DNA of 64,000 nucleotides, taken from the NCBI RefSeq assembly GCF_001659985.1, contig NZ_LYCS01000001.1:496001-560000 (forward strand). Direction: 5' to 3'. The stretch comes from Oceanobacillus sp. Castelsardo. Its GTDB lineage: Bacteria; Bacillota; Bacilli; Bacillales; Amphibacillaceae. Shown piece by piece: positions 38,377-47,154 of this stretch. Position 1 is the stretch's first letter, and the number at the start of each line of letters is the position of its first letter. The notes below the pieces were generated by a model that was not told the DNA's origin, did not search any database, and saw only the letters and a program-made list of their open reading frames with translations. The position numbers were made by a program, and so were the translations under genes.

Positions 38377-38709
38377 GGTTGGTCCTCCGAATATTGTTAT
38401 TGCATACATTCCTTTTACTATTGTTATGTGAAAAAAAGGAAATATATTACGTACCTTATGATAAATAATATTTATAACTCACTATAGTATTAACAAAAGC
38501 TAACCCGAATATAAAAGCCCCCTTATAAAAGAGGGCTTTAATCTATTTTACACTTTTTTAGCAGATAAGAAAGTCTAAACTTACTTAGCCTGGGCTTTAA
38601 TTACTCGCCCCACCATAAAGATTTGCAAAAGTGCAACTAAGGCAATCACCAGCCTAAAAGTAAATGCCAGGTTTTCTAACAGGTTTAAGAAAGATCCATA
38701 ATGAAAGTA
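38377..38709 (-). other. Gene-free gap between frr and uppS (333 bp)
   Basis: It contains the frr-side terminator (38513-38540) and a higher-GC stretch at 38575-38700. Read in the frr frame after its stop, that stretch stays open for 41 codons and ends ...FMVGRVIKAQAK. It has no ribosome-binding site or good start codon. It also carries AAGTGCAACTAAGGCA, present on the other strand inside repeat copy 3, so it is more likely repeat debris than a gene. Nothing else was recognised. Confidence 0.5.
38513..38540 (-). terminator. Intrinsic terminator downstream of frr
   Basis: On the minus strand, AAAGCCCTC pairs with GGGGGCTTT around an A/T loop, followed by TATATTC. It lies about 170 bases past the frr stop and before uppS. 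Confidence 0.7.
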
Positions 38710-39267
38710 TTAAACTTCCATTATTTCGTTTTCTTTATCTTTAGTAAGCTGCTCAATTTGTTTGATTTGGTTATCTGTTTCTTTTTGAACATTATCTTGT
38801 AAACCTCTTAATTCGTCTTCAGTAAGTTCACCATTTTTTTCAAGTTTTTTTAATTGGTCGTTTGCATCTCTACGAATATTTCTTACTTGAACACGGTATT
38901 CTTCTGCATATTTCCCAACTACTTTTACTAAGTCCTTACGACGTTCTTCCGTTAACGGTGGGATACTGATTCTAATGATGTTCCCATCATTAGAAGGAGA
39001 TAAACCTAAATCAGCTTTTTGAATTGCTTTTTCAATATCGGATAATGCAGATTTATCATATGGAGTAATAACAAGCATTCTTGCTTCAGGAGCTGACACA
39101 TTTGCTAACTGATTAATTGGTGTAGACGCACCATAATAATCTACAAAAACATTGTCAAGTAAGCTCGGATTTGCTCTTCCCGCTCTAACTGTAGCTAAGC
39201 TTTTTGAGTAAGATTGAACTGCTTGATTCATTTTTTCACGCATTGTGCTCATAACCGTATCTGACAT
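38710..39267 (-). CDS. frr: Ribosome recycling factor
   Basis: Splits post-termination ribosomes together with EF-G. Its 185 residues are the normal length, largely helical, with the family segment [20 protein letters not shown] and the C-terminal [20 protein letters not shown]. It follows pyrH by two bases, so the two are coupled. Confidence 0.98.
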   Translation of the reverse strand: MSDTVMSTMREKMNQAVQSYSKSLATVRAGRANPSLLDNVFVDYYGASTPINQLANVSAPEARMLVITPYDKSALSDIEKAIQKADLGLSPSNDGNIIRISIPPLTEERRKDLVKVVGKYAEEYRVQVRNIRRDANDQLKKLEKNGELTEDELRGLQDNVQKETDNQIKQIEQLTKDKENEIMEV

Positions 39268-39269
39268 AC

Positions 39270-39992
39270 TTATTTCCCCCTTATTGTTGTTCCAATTGTT
39301 TCACCTTGAACAACTTTTTTAATATTTCCTTCTTCTGTAATAGAAAATACAATCAATGGGATATCATTATCCATACATAATGAAGAAGCTGTAGAATCCA
39401 TTACCCCAAGACCTTCATTTAACATTTCTAAATAAGAAAGGGTCTCATATTTCTTTGCATTCTTATTAATTTTAGGATCGTCGGTGTATACACCATCAAC
39501 ATTATTTTTCGCCATTAAAATTACTTCTGCTTCAACTTCTGCAGCTCTAAGCGCAGCAGTAGTATCTGTTGAAAAATAAGGATTTCCAGTACCTGCCGCA
39601 AAAATAACTACACGTTTTTTCTCAAGATGGCGAATTGCTTTTCTTCGTATGTATGGTTCAGCGACTTGACGCATTTCAATAGATGTTTGTACTCGGGTAG
39701 GAATCCCAATTGTTTCTAAGCCGTCCTGTAAAGCTAGTGAATTCATTACTGTGGCTAACATTCCCATATAATCAGCAGTGGCACGATCCATTCCCATTTC
39801 GCTACCTACTTTTCCACGCCAAATGTTTCCACCGCCTACGACAACAACTACTTCTACACCTAATTCAACGACTTCTTTGATTTGGCTAGCAACAGATTGA
39901 ATTACTTTAGGAGCTATTCCATACCCTTGCTCTCCACTTAATGCTTCACCACTCAATTTTAACACTATTCTTCGGTATCGTGCTGTTGTCAT
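39270..39992 (-). CDS. pyrH: Uridylate kinase
   Basis: Phosphorylates UMP to UDP for RNA and cell-wall nucleotide-sugar synthesis. An amino-acid-kinase-fold protein of 240 residues, beginning [20 protein letters not shown]; the phosphate loop [12 protein letters not shown] and [19 protein letters not shown] are intact. ATG at 39992 has GGAGG 5 bases upstream; an earlier in-frame start was rejected. In the order rpsB-tsf-pyrH-frr. Confidence 0.97.
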   Translation of the reverse strand: MTTARYRRIVLKLSGEALSGEQGYGIAPKVIQSVASQIKEVVELGVEVVVVVGGGNIWRGKVGSEMGMDRATADYMGMLATVMNSLALQDGLETIGIPTRVQTSIEMRQVAEPYIRRKAIRHLEKKRVVIFAAGTGNPYFSTDTTAALRAAEVEAEVILMAKNNVDGVYTDDPKINKNAKKYETLSYLEMLNEGLGVMDSTASSLCMDNDIPLIVFSITEEGNIKKVVQGETIGTTIRGK

Positions 39993-40037
39993 AATAACCT
40001 CCAAGAAAACATTTATTATAATTTTTAAAACATGGTG

Positions 40038-40066
40038 AAATAGGGAACATTAAAGTCCCCTATTTT
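40038..40066 (-). terminator. Hairpin between tsf and pyrH
   Basis: An 8-bp perfect stem, AAATAGGG with CCCTATTT. The minus-strand T-tract is only TTT then CACC, so termination is probably partial; a run of T follows on the plus strand. Confidence 0.5.
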
Positions 40067-40110
40067 TATTTTGTTTTAGTTAATAATCATTCTTTTATAA
40101 AATACGCTTA

Positions 40111-40995
40111 TTATTTTTTCATTTGGTTCATTACTTCTTCAGCGAAGTTTTCTTCACGTTTTTCAATACCTTCGCCTACTTCGTAACGTACAAATGCTTT
40201 AACAGTTGCACCTTTAGCCGCAACATATTTCTTCACTTTTTGATCTGGATCTTTAACGAAATCTTGTTCTAACAAGCAAATTTCTTGGAAGAATTTGCTT
40301 AGACGGCCTTCAACCATTTTTTCAACAATATTCTCAGGTTTACCTTCGTTTAATGCTTGTTGTTTTAATACTTCACGTTCATGATTAACTTCATCTTCAC
40401 TAACTGCATCACGTGATACATAACGAGGATTTACTGCCGCAACGTGCATAGCAATATCTTTACCTAATTGTTCATCATTTGTACCTTCAAGAACAGTTAA
40501 TACGCCGATGCGACCACCCATATGTAGATATGCACCAAATACGTCATTATCTGACTTAGTAAAAGTAGTGAAACGTCTTAGAGTAATTTTTTCTCCGATT
40601 TTAGAAACTGCTGTATTGATATAAGTTTCTAAAGTTTCACCTTCACCATGAAGTTTTTGTCCAAGTGCTTCTTCAACACTAGATGGCTTTTGAGATAGAA
40701 TATGTTTTCCAAGTTCAGATAATAAGTCTTTGAACTGTTCGTTTTTTGTAACGAAGTCTGTTTCACAGTTAACTTCTAGAAGAACTGCTGTATTATTTTC
40801 CACTTCAATATGTGTTAAACCTTCAGCAGCAATACGGTCTGCTTTTTTCGCAGCTTTAGCAATCCCCTTTTCACGTAGGAAGTCAATTGCTTTATCCATA
40901 TTTCCTTCCGTTTCTTGAAGTGCTTTTTTACAATCCATCATACCGGCACCAGTTTTTTCACGTAATTCTTTAACCATTTTTGCAGTAATTGCCAT
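40111..40995 (-). CDS. tsf: Elongation factor Ts
   Basis: The guanine nucleotide exchange factor of EF-Tu. Its 294 residues include an N-terminal UBA-like domain ([20 protein letters not shown], then CKKAL), the EF-Tu-contacting TDFV motif ([16 protein letters not shown]) and two core subdomains. It follows rpsB, but a terminator-like hairpin and repeat copy 4 lie in the gap, 42 bases upstream of its start. Confidence 0.98.
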   Translation of the reverse strand: MAITAKMVKELREKTGAGMMDCKKALQETEGNMDKAIDFLREKGIAKAAKKADRIAAEGLTHIEVENNTAVLLEVNCETDFVTKNEQFKDLLSELGKHILSQKPSSVEEALGQKLHGEGETLETYINTAVSKIGEKITLRRFTTFTKSDNDVFGAYLHMGGRIGVLTVLEGTNDEQLGKDIAMHVAAVNPRYVSRDAVSEDEVNHEREVLKQQALNEGKPENIVEKMVEGRLSKFFQEICLLEQDFVKDPDQKVKKYVAAKGATVKAFVRYEVGEGIEKREENFAEEVMNQMKK

Positions 40996-41037
40996 GATTA
41001 TTCCTCCTTATTATCGTTAGTTTTTTATTAAGTATAT

Positions 41038-41107
41038 GTTCAAAAAGAGGGTAAAACAGACCGAATCGGCTTAGTTCGAAGTGTCTTTTTTACCGGACTT
41101 TTTGAAC
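41038..41107. repeat. Palindromic repeat family A, copy 4 (70 bp, rpsB-tsf gap)
   Basis: The ends GTTCAAAAAGAGGGTAAAAC and TTTTTACCGGACTTTTTGAAC (first part shown) match the family in the opposite orientation to copies 1-3. The inner CGGCTTAG and TTCGAAGTGTC blocks are those flanking the middle of copy 1, so it is a clean internal deletion of the longer form. It lies 42 bases upstream of the tsf start. Confidence 0.85.
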
Positions 41108-41110
41108 GAC

Positions 41111-41155
41111 CTTTTTTAAAAAAGGTGATAAAAGGCTCTTATTCCTCTTATCACC
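41111..41155 (-). terminator. Intrinsic terminator of rpsB
   Basis: On the minus strand, GGTGATAAGAGG pairs with CCTTTTATCACC (one G-T pair) around an 8-base loop, followed by TTTTTT. It lies 14 bases past the rpsB stop and before tsf. Confidence 0.85.
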
Positions 41156-41169
41156 CTCACCTTTTAAAA

Positions 41170-41922
41170 TTACTCTTGATTTGCTACAGCTTCTGCTGCT
41201 TCTTCAACAGTTTCTGCTACTTCAGCTTCCTCAGTAACTTCACCTTGTTTCACTTCAAGGATAGCATCTGCCATTTTTGAAGTTAATAGTTTTACAGCAC
41301 GGATTGCATCATCATTTGCCGGGATTACATAATCAATTTCATCAGGATCACAGTTAGTATCAACGATTCCAACAATTGGAATGTTTAATTTATGTGCTTC
41401 AGCGATTGCAATACGTTCTTTACGAGGATCGATTACAAATAGAGCGTCTGGAAGACTCTTCATCTCTTTAATTCCACCTAGGAATTTAACAAGACGTTCT
41501 TTTTCTTTTAATAAGTTTACCACTTCTTTTTTAGGTAGTACTTCAAATGTACCATCCTCTTCCATTTTCTCAATATCTTTCAAACGGTTAATACGTTTGC
41601 GGATTGTTTGGAAGTTAGTAAGTGTTCCACCTAACCAACGTTGGTTAACATAGAACATTCCTGAGCGAATAGCTTCTTCGCGTACAGATTCTTGAGCCTG
41701 CTTTTTCGTACCAACAAATAGAATTGTACCACCATTTGCTGCGATATCTTTTACGAAATTGTAAGCTTCATCAACCTTTTTAACTGTTTTTTGTAGGTCA
41801 ATGATATAAATACCGTTACGTTCTGTGAAAATGTATTTTTTCATTTTCGGGTTCCAACGGCGTGTCTGATGTCCGAAATGTACACCAGCTTCTAATAATT
41901 GCTTCATAGAAATTGCTGACAT
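41170..41922 (-). CDS. rpsB: 30S ribosomal protein S2
   Basis: A small-subunit protein that joins late in assembly. Its 250 residues begin [20 protein letters not shown] and contain the family segments [17 protein letters not shown] and [15 protein letters not shown]. The acidic C-terminal tail (about 228-250) is common in Bacillaceae. It has its own strong promoter just past the fla/che operon and a long structured leader. Confidence 0.98.
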   Translation of the reverse strand: MSAISMKQLLEAGVHFGHQTRRWNPKMKKYIFTERNGIYIIDLQKTVKKVDEAYNFVKDIAANGGTILFVGTKKQAQESVREEAIRSGMFYVNQRWLGGTLTNFQTIRKRINRLKDIEKMEEDGTFEVLPKKEVVNLLKEKERLVKFLGGIKEMKSLPDALFVIDPRKERIAIAEAHKLNIPIVGIVDTNCDPDEIDYVIPANDDAIRAVKLLTSKMADAILEVKQGEVTEEAEVAETVEEAAEAVANQE

Positions 41923-42064
41923 AAAAATTCCTCCTAATTGGTTTTTTTCCTCCGTTTAGATCATCTTCACATAAACACCACAATAAGTGCGGCACCATTT
42001 ATGCAAATTACTAAACGTGTGTTTTTTACTCTATTCTTTCAACAAAACATGAGCATTTACACCA
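41923..42064 (-). promoter_or_regulatory. Structured 5' leader of rpsB
   Basis: About 140 bases between the predicted start site and the rpsB ATG. An outer 7-bp stem CGTTTAG/CTAAACG (42011-42017 with 41953-41959) encloses a 6-bp stem CATAAA/TTTATG (41998-42003 with 41970-41975), which encloses a GTG/CAC-rich apical part. The outer stem ends immediately before an extra GGAGG and upstream of the real AGGAGG. S2 autoregulation of its own message is known in other bacteria, so this may be an S2-binding leader; I do not recognise a named RNA family. Confidence 0.5.
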
Positions 42065-42070
42065 AAAGTT

Positions 42071-42099
42071 AATATACCATATCAATTCTTCATTATCAA
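42071..42099 (-). promoter_or_regulatory. Predicted SigA promoter of rpsB
   Basis: On the minus strand, TTGATA (42094-42099), a 17-base spacer and TATATT (42071-42076), with an extended TGG before the -10. It begins 8 bases past the swrB stop, so the ribosomal operon is transcribed independently of fla/che. Confidence 0.75.
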
Positions 42100-42107
42100 G
42101 ACTAATT

Positions 42108-42548
42108 CTATTTTTTTTCGTGAAAACGAATAATTAATTCTGCTTCTGTTTTACCACAATCTAATTTTTTCGCTATATCTGTAACAGATAAACTTTGATG
42201 ATACAACTGTAAAACTTTAGCTTCTAGAGAAGATTCCAAGGAGTCATTTACCTTATCCACATTCTTCAACCATTCTTTTTCTGAACCTTCCATTATATGA
42301 CTGTCAACCAATTTATTTTTCTTGTCTACCTGAACTTCAATTGGTTTATCACTCTTATTATGGGGGTACCTTTTTAGGTCATTTTTTAATCGAGTATTTT
42401 CTTTTTTTATTTCTTCTAAATACTCTTCGAATAGTTGTGCAATTTCAGTTGTGTCTTCTTTCTTCTGTACTTGTTTATTTAACATATAAATAGCGTAGAT
42501 TGATATGATATGAAGTAAAAAGCTAATAATTAGTAAAAATGAAATCAT
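42108..42548 (-). CDS. swrB: SwrB-like swarming motility protein (YlxL)
   Basis: A 146-residue protein with one N-terminal transmembrane segment (MISFLLIISFLLHIISIYAI), a charged coiled-coil-like middle and a C-terminal helix-turn-helix-like end (SVTDIAKKLDCGKTEAELII). The last gene of fla/che, as swrB is in B. subtilis, where it promotes flagellar export-gate activation and SigD activity. Start at 42548 with AAGGGGA upstream. Sequence outside the two ends is not conserved, so the homology call rests on architecture and position. Confidence 0.82.
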   Translation of the reverse strand: MISFLLIISFLLHIISIYAIYMLNKQVQKKEDTTEIAQLFEEYLEEIKKENTRLKNDLKRYPHNKSDKPIEVQVDKKNKLVDSHIMEGSEKEWLKNVDKVNDSLESSLEAKVLQLYHQSLSVTDIAKKLDCGKTEAELIIRFHEKK

Positions 42549-42593
42549 AAAATCCCCTTCTATATGCACACTTTGAGTTATTTCGGATTCATA

Positions 42594-43370
42594 TTACGAT
42601 ATATATTTTAGTTTATTTAATGTTTTTCGCAATTTAACAATCGCTTTTTTATGAATTTGGGATATACGAGAAGTTGTTAACTCAAGAACATGTCCAATTT
42701 CTGTTAACGATAATTCGTTAAAATAAAATAAACTAATTACTAGCTGCTCTTTTTCATTTAATTCTTTAATTCCCTCGACTAATTCTTTTTCTAATTCTTT
42801 TTGTAAAATTTTTGACTCTGGTAATTGTGAAGTATCATCTGCAATCGAATAACCAATACCTAATTCCTGCACATGATCTATTTTAGGTTTTTCTTCAATT
42901 GATAGAACATTAGAAAACAATGAGTCTTTTATCGTGTTTTCTACTTCATCAACTGTTAACCCTGAATACTTAGCAATTTCCTCTGCATTTGGAGAGCGTT
43001 GGTATATTTGTTCAAGATTTTGACTAGCTTGTTCTACTTTTTTAACCTTATCCCTTAATGATCTTGGTAGCCAATCCTCTCTTCTTAATCCATCAATAAT
43101 GGACCCGCGAATACGAATAGATGCATATGTATCGAATTTTAAGTCGCGATTTGGTTCAAATTTTTTTAATGCATCATATAATCCAATGAAACCAAGGCTT
43201 TTAATATCTTCTTTGTTAATACTTTTAGGAAGGTGAATGCACATTCTCTCAACATGAAAATGAACTAAATACTTGTAGTGTTGTATTAACTCATTTGCGT
43301 TATTACTATTTTTATCATTTATCCAGTTATTCCATAAATCTTGTTCAAGAGAAGATGGATTATGAGACAT
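42594..43370 (-). CDS. sigD: RNA polymerase sigma factor SigD (FliA type)
   Basis: The sigma factor for late flagellar, chemotaxis and autolysin genes. Its 258 residues include region 2 (SLGFIGLYDALKKFEPNRDL, KFDTYASIRIRGSIIDGLRR), region 3 and a region 4 helix-turn-helix (LSLTEIGHVLELTTSRISQI). ATG at 43370 (MSHNPSSLEQDL) has GGGGAG 9 bases upstream; longer in-frame starts overlap cheD. The anti-sigma factor FlgM is not in this window. Confidence 0.96.
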   Translation of the reverse strand: MSHNPSSLEQDLWNNWINDKNSNNANELIQHYKYLVHFHVERMCIHLPKSINKEDIKSLGFIGLYDALKKFEPNRDLKFDTYASIRIRGSIIDGLRREDWLPRSLRDKVKKVEQASQNLEQIYQRSPNAEEIAKYSGLTVDEVENTIKDSLFSNVLSIEEKPKIDHVQELGIGYSIADDTSQLPESKILQKELEKELVEGIKELNEKEQLVISLFYFNELSLTEIGHVLELTTSRISQIHKKAIVKLRKTLNKLKYIS

Positions 43371-43408
43371 AGATTTTAACTCCCCTTCACGAGTAACCAT
43401 TACACTAA

Positions 43409-43906
43409 TTATATAAATAACGTTTCCTGATTGACTTTTCGGACTTTTAACTGACAACTAACTGGGTCAAATTCAATCGTTCTTCCAACATTTCCACCAA
43501 CATCAGATGAAATAATTGGAATGTTAAACTTAGTAAGTTGATCTCTAACTGCATCTATATTCCTTGCGCCAATCTTCATTGTTTTAGAATTACTTGCAAA
43601 TTGAAACATTTGGGCTCCACCGGCCATTTTTGCTTTTAGGGAAAATTTTCGTGCTCCATTAGTTAATAATTTCTCAATTAATATAGGAACAGCAGTATCT
43701 GCATATTTAAATTTATTGAAAGTACTTTGCTTCGTTAAGCTTGATTCCGGCAGTAATACATGAGCAAGACCAGCTATTTTCTTTGAACTATCATATATTA
43801 TGACACCAACACAAGAACCTAATCCAGCTGTACGGATAATATCCGGTGATGTAACGATATTTAAGTCTGCAATCCCAACTTTAACTATTTTCTTCTCTTT
43901 AATCAT
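43409..43906 (-). CDS. cheD: Chemoreceptor glutamine deamidase CheD
   Basis: Deamidates receptors and binds CheC to stimulate CheY-P hydrolysis. The catalytic triad is intact with family spacing: Thr26, Cys32 (GLGSCVGV) and His49 (AHVLLP). Its 165 residues start at ATG 43906, which overlaps the cheC stop by 8 bases (ATGATTAA); an in-frame TTG two codons earlier is less likely. Confidence 0.95.
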   Translation of the reverse strand: MIKEKKIVKVGIADLNIVTSPDIIRTAGLGSCVGVIIYDSSKKIAGLAHVLLPESSLTKQSTFNKFKYADTAVPILIEKLLTNGARKFSLKAKMAGGAQMFQFASNSKTMKIGARNIDAVRDQLTKFNIPIISSDVGGNVGRTIEFDPVSCQLKVRKVNQETLFI

Positions 43907-44528
43907 TTTCAATACCTAAAGCTTCAAATATTCTATCTATGGAGTCAGGTTCTGGTAAAAGGAAAAAATGACCCTGAACATTTTCTGTAGAATCACTTAC
44001 AATGCTAGTATTAATGACAATTGCATAATCAGAAACCTCAGAAATCTCTACTAATCCCGCGGTTAATGTTGCTCCTGCCATATCAACACTTAAATAAGGG
44101 ATGGAGGGATGCAGATGACATTTAATAAAGTCTGATAATGCAGATAGATAAGATCCAATCACAATATTTCCAGTTTCCTTGAGTGCAGACATTGCCAATT
44201 CATCATGAGATAAGTCGTTCATTAATGTAAAATTCTTGTTATCTGTTAAATTCTGTATTAAATTTTCTGCTTCTTCAATAGAAAGTATAAAATAAACTGT
44301 ACACGGAAATTCACCTTCAATTTGAAATAACAAAGCAACAATCAATTCTTCTGGGCCACCTATTATATCCATCATGTCATTGTAGTCCACTATACTAACT
44401 GATGGAACGTTCATATCAATTTTCCTATTAAGTAAAATAGACATGGATGTAGCAGCATTTCCAGCACCGATATTTCCAACTTCTCGTAGAACATCTAATT
44501 GCATACCAGTTAAATTTGAATACTCCAT
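43899..44528 (-). CDS. cheC: CheY-P phosphatase CheC
   Basis: Dephosphorylates CheY-P and, with CheD, forms an adaptation feedback loop. The 209 residues contain both phosphatase half-sites: E16/N19 (LREVGNIGAGNAATSMS) and E118/N121 (LKETGNIVIGSYLSALS). It follows cheW by two bases. Paralogous to the N-terminal half of FliY in this operon. Confidence 0.95.
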   Translation of the reverse strand: MEYSNLTGMQLDVLREVGNIGAGNAATSMSILLNRKIDMNVPSVSIVDYNDMMDIIGGPEELIVALLFQIEGEFPCTVYFILSIEEAENLIQNLTDNKNFTLMNDLSHDELAMSALKETGNIVIGSYLSALSDFIKCHLHPSIPYLSVDMAGATLTAGLVEISEVSDYAIVINTSIVSDSTENVQGHFFLLPEPDSIDRIFEALGIEND

Positions 44529-44530
44529 GT

Positions 44531-44992
44531 TTACTTTCCTTCCACTATTTCTTCTAATGCTTCAAGTTGTAAAACCTTATGTAAATCTAATAATATAAAT
44601 AAACGATTATCTATTTTTGCTACCCCTTCAATATAATTCACGTCAATAGAACCGATAACTTCTGGATTTGGTTCGATCATATCTTCGGGAATATCCATCA
44701 CATCATTTGCAGAATCTACAATTAAACCTACTTCCATACCGTTTATATAAACTATGAGAATTCGTGTTGCATCCGTTATTTCTGCTTCTTGAAAACCAAA
44801 TTTTAAACCCAAGTCTATAATTGGAGTAACGACGCCACGTAAATTAATAACACCTTTCACATGTTCGGGAGTTTGTGGAACTCTAGTAATTGGAACCATC
44901 CTTTCAATGGAACCAATCTCCTGAACACTAACCGCATACTCCTCTTCTTTCAACTGAAATACAATCATTTTTCTTACCATTGAATTTGTCAC
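44531..44992 (-). CDS. cheW: Chemotaxis coupling protein CheW
   Basis: Links receptors to the kinase CheA. A 153-residue SH3-like protein with the typical QEIGSIERMVPITRVPQTPE and HVKGVINLRGVVTPIIDLGL segments. The start is GTG at 44992 with AAGGGG 9 bases upstream; an ATG five codons later is possible. The gene expected immediately upstream, cheA, is missing from this locus. Confidence 0.95.
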   Translation of the reverse strand: MTNSMVRKMIVFQLKEEEYAVSVQEIGSIERMVPITRVPQTPEHVKGVINLRGVVTPIIDLGLKFGFQEAEITDATRILIVYINGMEVGLIVDSANDVMDIPEDMIEPNPEVIGSIDVNYIEGVAKIDNRLFILLDLHKVLQLEALEEIVEGK

Positions 44993-45044
44993 GGTAAATT
45001 TCCCCTTCTATAATGTGAATATTTTTTGTATAGAAAAATATAAA

Positions 45045-45200
45045 GAAGACTTGGTTCGGGTGAAGTTAAAACTCCACCTGAAACTTAATCGCCCTTATTT
45101 TGAAGCTTGGCGGCACTTATCTCCCGATTGTAAAGGCAGAAGTTTTGGTAACGCCGCATAGATAAAATTTCTTACAAGATAAACGCAACTAGGCATTCAT
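45045..45200. repeat. Repeat-like intergenic sequence in the cheA slot
   Basis: This gap between cheB and cheW (44993-45226) has no open frame and no recognisable cheA remnant. On the minus strand it carries a hairpin GGTGGAGT/ACTTCACC with a 4-base loop, and the plus strand holds CGCAACTAGGCATTC near 45183-45198, close to GCAACTAAGGCATTC inside repeat copy 3. It looks like an extragenic repeat, not decayed coding sequence. Boundaries are approximate. Confidence 0.45.
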
Positions 45201-45226
45201 CCTTAAAAGAATTTCAAGATTTATAA

Positions 45227-46288
45227 TCATTTCTTTCCCTTTTGTAAGTCTTGTAACTTCTCTCCGATTTGATTTATAGGTAAAATATAATTTACTTTTT
45301 TTGAATTTATTACCGCTTTCGGCATTCCATAAATAATTGCTGTTTCTTCAGACTCTGCAATGACAACGGTATTTTCATTCACTTCTTTTAATTTGAGTAT
45401 TCCTTGTGTCCCATCGCTTCCCATTCCAGTCAATATAACAGCAATTTTATGAATATCTTCTAATTCAGCAAGTGATTCAAACAAAACATCAACGGATGGT
45501 CGATGTCCGTTTCTAGGAGAATCCTCAGCCAGTTGAATGGTCAATGTGTCTCCTCTTTTTTGGACTCTCATATGTTGATTACCCGGTGCAATATAAACCG
45601 TTTTTGACTTTATTTGTTCTCCATCTTCTGCTTCTTTGACATATATGTCGTTATTCATATTAAGTCTATTAGCAAGCGATTTAGTAAAACCGGCCGGCAT
45701 ATGTTGTACTATAAGAATTGGAAAAGAATAATTACCAGGGAGATCATTTATTACTTTCGCCAATGCCCTTGGACCTCCAGTAGATGAACCGATTGCTACA
45801 ATTGCTTTTTCACCAGACCACTTACTAGCCGGATTTTTTATAGTAGGAACTATTTTTTTTATTTCTATATTTTTTTTATCTATTTTTCTTATGGAAGCAG
45901 CAGCCACAACTTTCGAAATTATTTCATTTTTAATTGAATCCATATTTAATGAAATAGGGCCTGAGGGCTTTGCAATGAAATCCACAGCCCCTTTAGCCAT
46001 AGCCTCTAAGACTTGAGTTTTATTATCTTCTGTTTCCCCACTTAACATAATTACTGGTAAAGGGCTTTTTTCCATTAAGATTTCTAAAGCCTGAATTCCG
46101 TCCACGATTGGCATTTGTACATCCATAGTGACCACATCAGGAGAGAATTGTTCGATTTTCTTAATTCCATCCATACCGTTTCTTGCAGTAGATATTACAT
46201 CTATTCTTTCATCACTAGATAAAATATCTGTAATTATTTTTCTCATAAATGCAGAATCATCAATTACAATGACTCGAATCCGCTCCAT
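45227..46288 (-). CDS. cheB: Chemotaxis response regulator / methylesterase CheB
   Basis: Removes methyl groups from receptors when phosphorylated. The N-terminal receiver domain has phospho-acceptor Asp56 (VTMDVQMPIVDG). After a linker, the C-terminal methylesterase domain has its serine in GSSTGGPRAL, its histidine in QHMPAGFTKS and its aspartate in GMGSDGTQG. Its 353 residues are normal. Phosphorylation needs a CheA, which is not encoded next to it. Confidence 0.96.
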   Translation of the reverse strand: MERIRVIVIDDSAFMRKIITDILSSDERIDVISTARNGMDGIKKIEQFSPDVVTMDVQMPIVDGIQALEILMEKSPLPVIMLSGETEDNKTQVLEAMAKGAVDFIAKPSGPISLNMDSIKNEIISKVVAAASIRKIDKKNIEIKKIVPTIKNPASKWSGEKAIVAIGSSTGGPRALAKVINDLPGNYSFPILIVQHMPAGFTKSLANRLNMNNDIYVKEAEDGEQIKSKTVYIAPGNQHMRVQKRGDTLTIQLAEDSPRNGHRPSVDVLFESLAELEDIHKIAVILTGMGSDGTQGILKLKEVNENTVVIAESEETAIIYGMPKAVINSKKVNYILPINQIGEKLQDLQKGKK

Positions 46289-46293
46289 TTATT

Positions 46294-47154
46294 CTACCTC
46301 TCTATCAGTAGTTGTTTTAGTTTTTGTATAAATTTTGGTTGTATCGAATTAAGTTCAAATGTATTATTTAAATAGTTAACCGTTATTTGTTTTAACGCTT
46401 TCGTAATAGACAACTTTTCATTAAAAATATAAGGCTCTTGATGAAGGACAGCCAGTGTAACAGCTTTATCCTCTGGTAAAATTCCCATTTTAAAGATGTC
46501 TATTTGCAAAAATTGTTTAATTACCTTCCTAAATTGCTCTAACGCCTGTTCTCCGCTTTTCTGTGATAAACATCGATTCATAATAACCCTTATTGGCATA
46601 CTAGCTTGATTATTGATTAGTTGTTTTATCATACTGTAAGCATCTGTAATCGAGGTAGGCTCTGGGGTTGTAACAACAATACATTCATCAGCCGCCAAAA
46701 TAAAAAACAAACTATCTGAATGAATACCTGCACCCATATCAAAAATTATATAATCATAACTATGGATTAGTTCTTTATATTGATTGATAAAAAATTGTTT
46801 CTTTTGACCATTTAATGTGAAAAGCTCATTTAATCCAGATCCCCCTGCTATAAATTCCAAACCGTTCTCGTGGACCTCGATAATACTATGAATGGTCTCA
46901 TTACCATTAAACATATCATTAATATTTTTTTTTGCTGATTTTCCTAATAATATTTCTATATTTCCCATGCCTATATCTAAATCAAATATTAATACTTTTT
47001 TTCCATTGTGGATTAAATCTAATGCAAAGTTAATAGCAACATTAGATTTCCCCACTCCACCTTTACCACTTATGATACAAATAGTTTTTGCTTGTTTTGG
47101 ATTCTTTAACTTTTCTATTCTTCTTCTTAATTGGGTAGCTTGATCATTCTTCAT
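46294..47154 (-). CDS. flhG: MinD-like ATPase FlhG (YlxH)
   Basis: Controls flagellar number and position by stimulating FlhF GTPase and assisting C-ring assembly. A 286-residue ParA/MinD protein with a deviant Walker A GKGGVGKS at 30-37 and an N-terminal activator region containing the DQATQLRR motif that triggers FlhF. It overlaps the flhF stop by 11 bases. Confidence 0.95.
   Translation of the reverse strand: MKNDQATQLRRRIEKLKNPKQAKTICIISGKGGVGKSNVAINFALDLIHNGKKVLIFDLDIGMGNIEILLGKSAKKNINDMFNGNETIHSIIEVHENGLEFIAGGSGLNELFTLNGQKKQFFINQYKELIHSYDYIIFDMGAGIHSDSLFFILAADECIVVTTPEPTSITDAYSMIKQLINNQASMPIRVIMNRCLSQKSGEQALEQFRKVIKQFLQIDIFKMGILPEDKAVTLAVLHQEPYIFNEKLSITKALKQITVNYLNNTFELNSIQPKFIQKLKQLLIER

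Noticed and set aside
44993-45226. Possible cheA pseudogene
   Set aside because: No residue string resembling CheA Hpt, kinase or CheW-like domains was seen; the sequence looks like a repeat.
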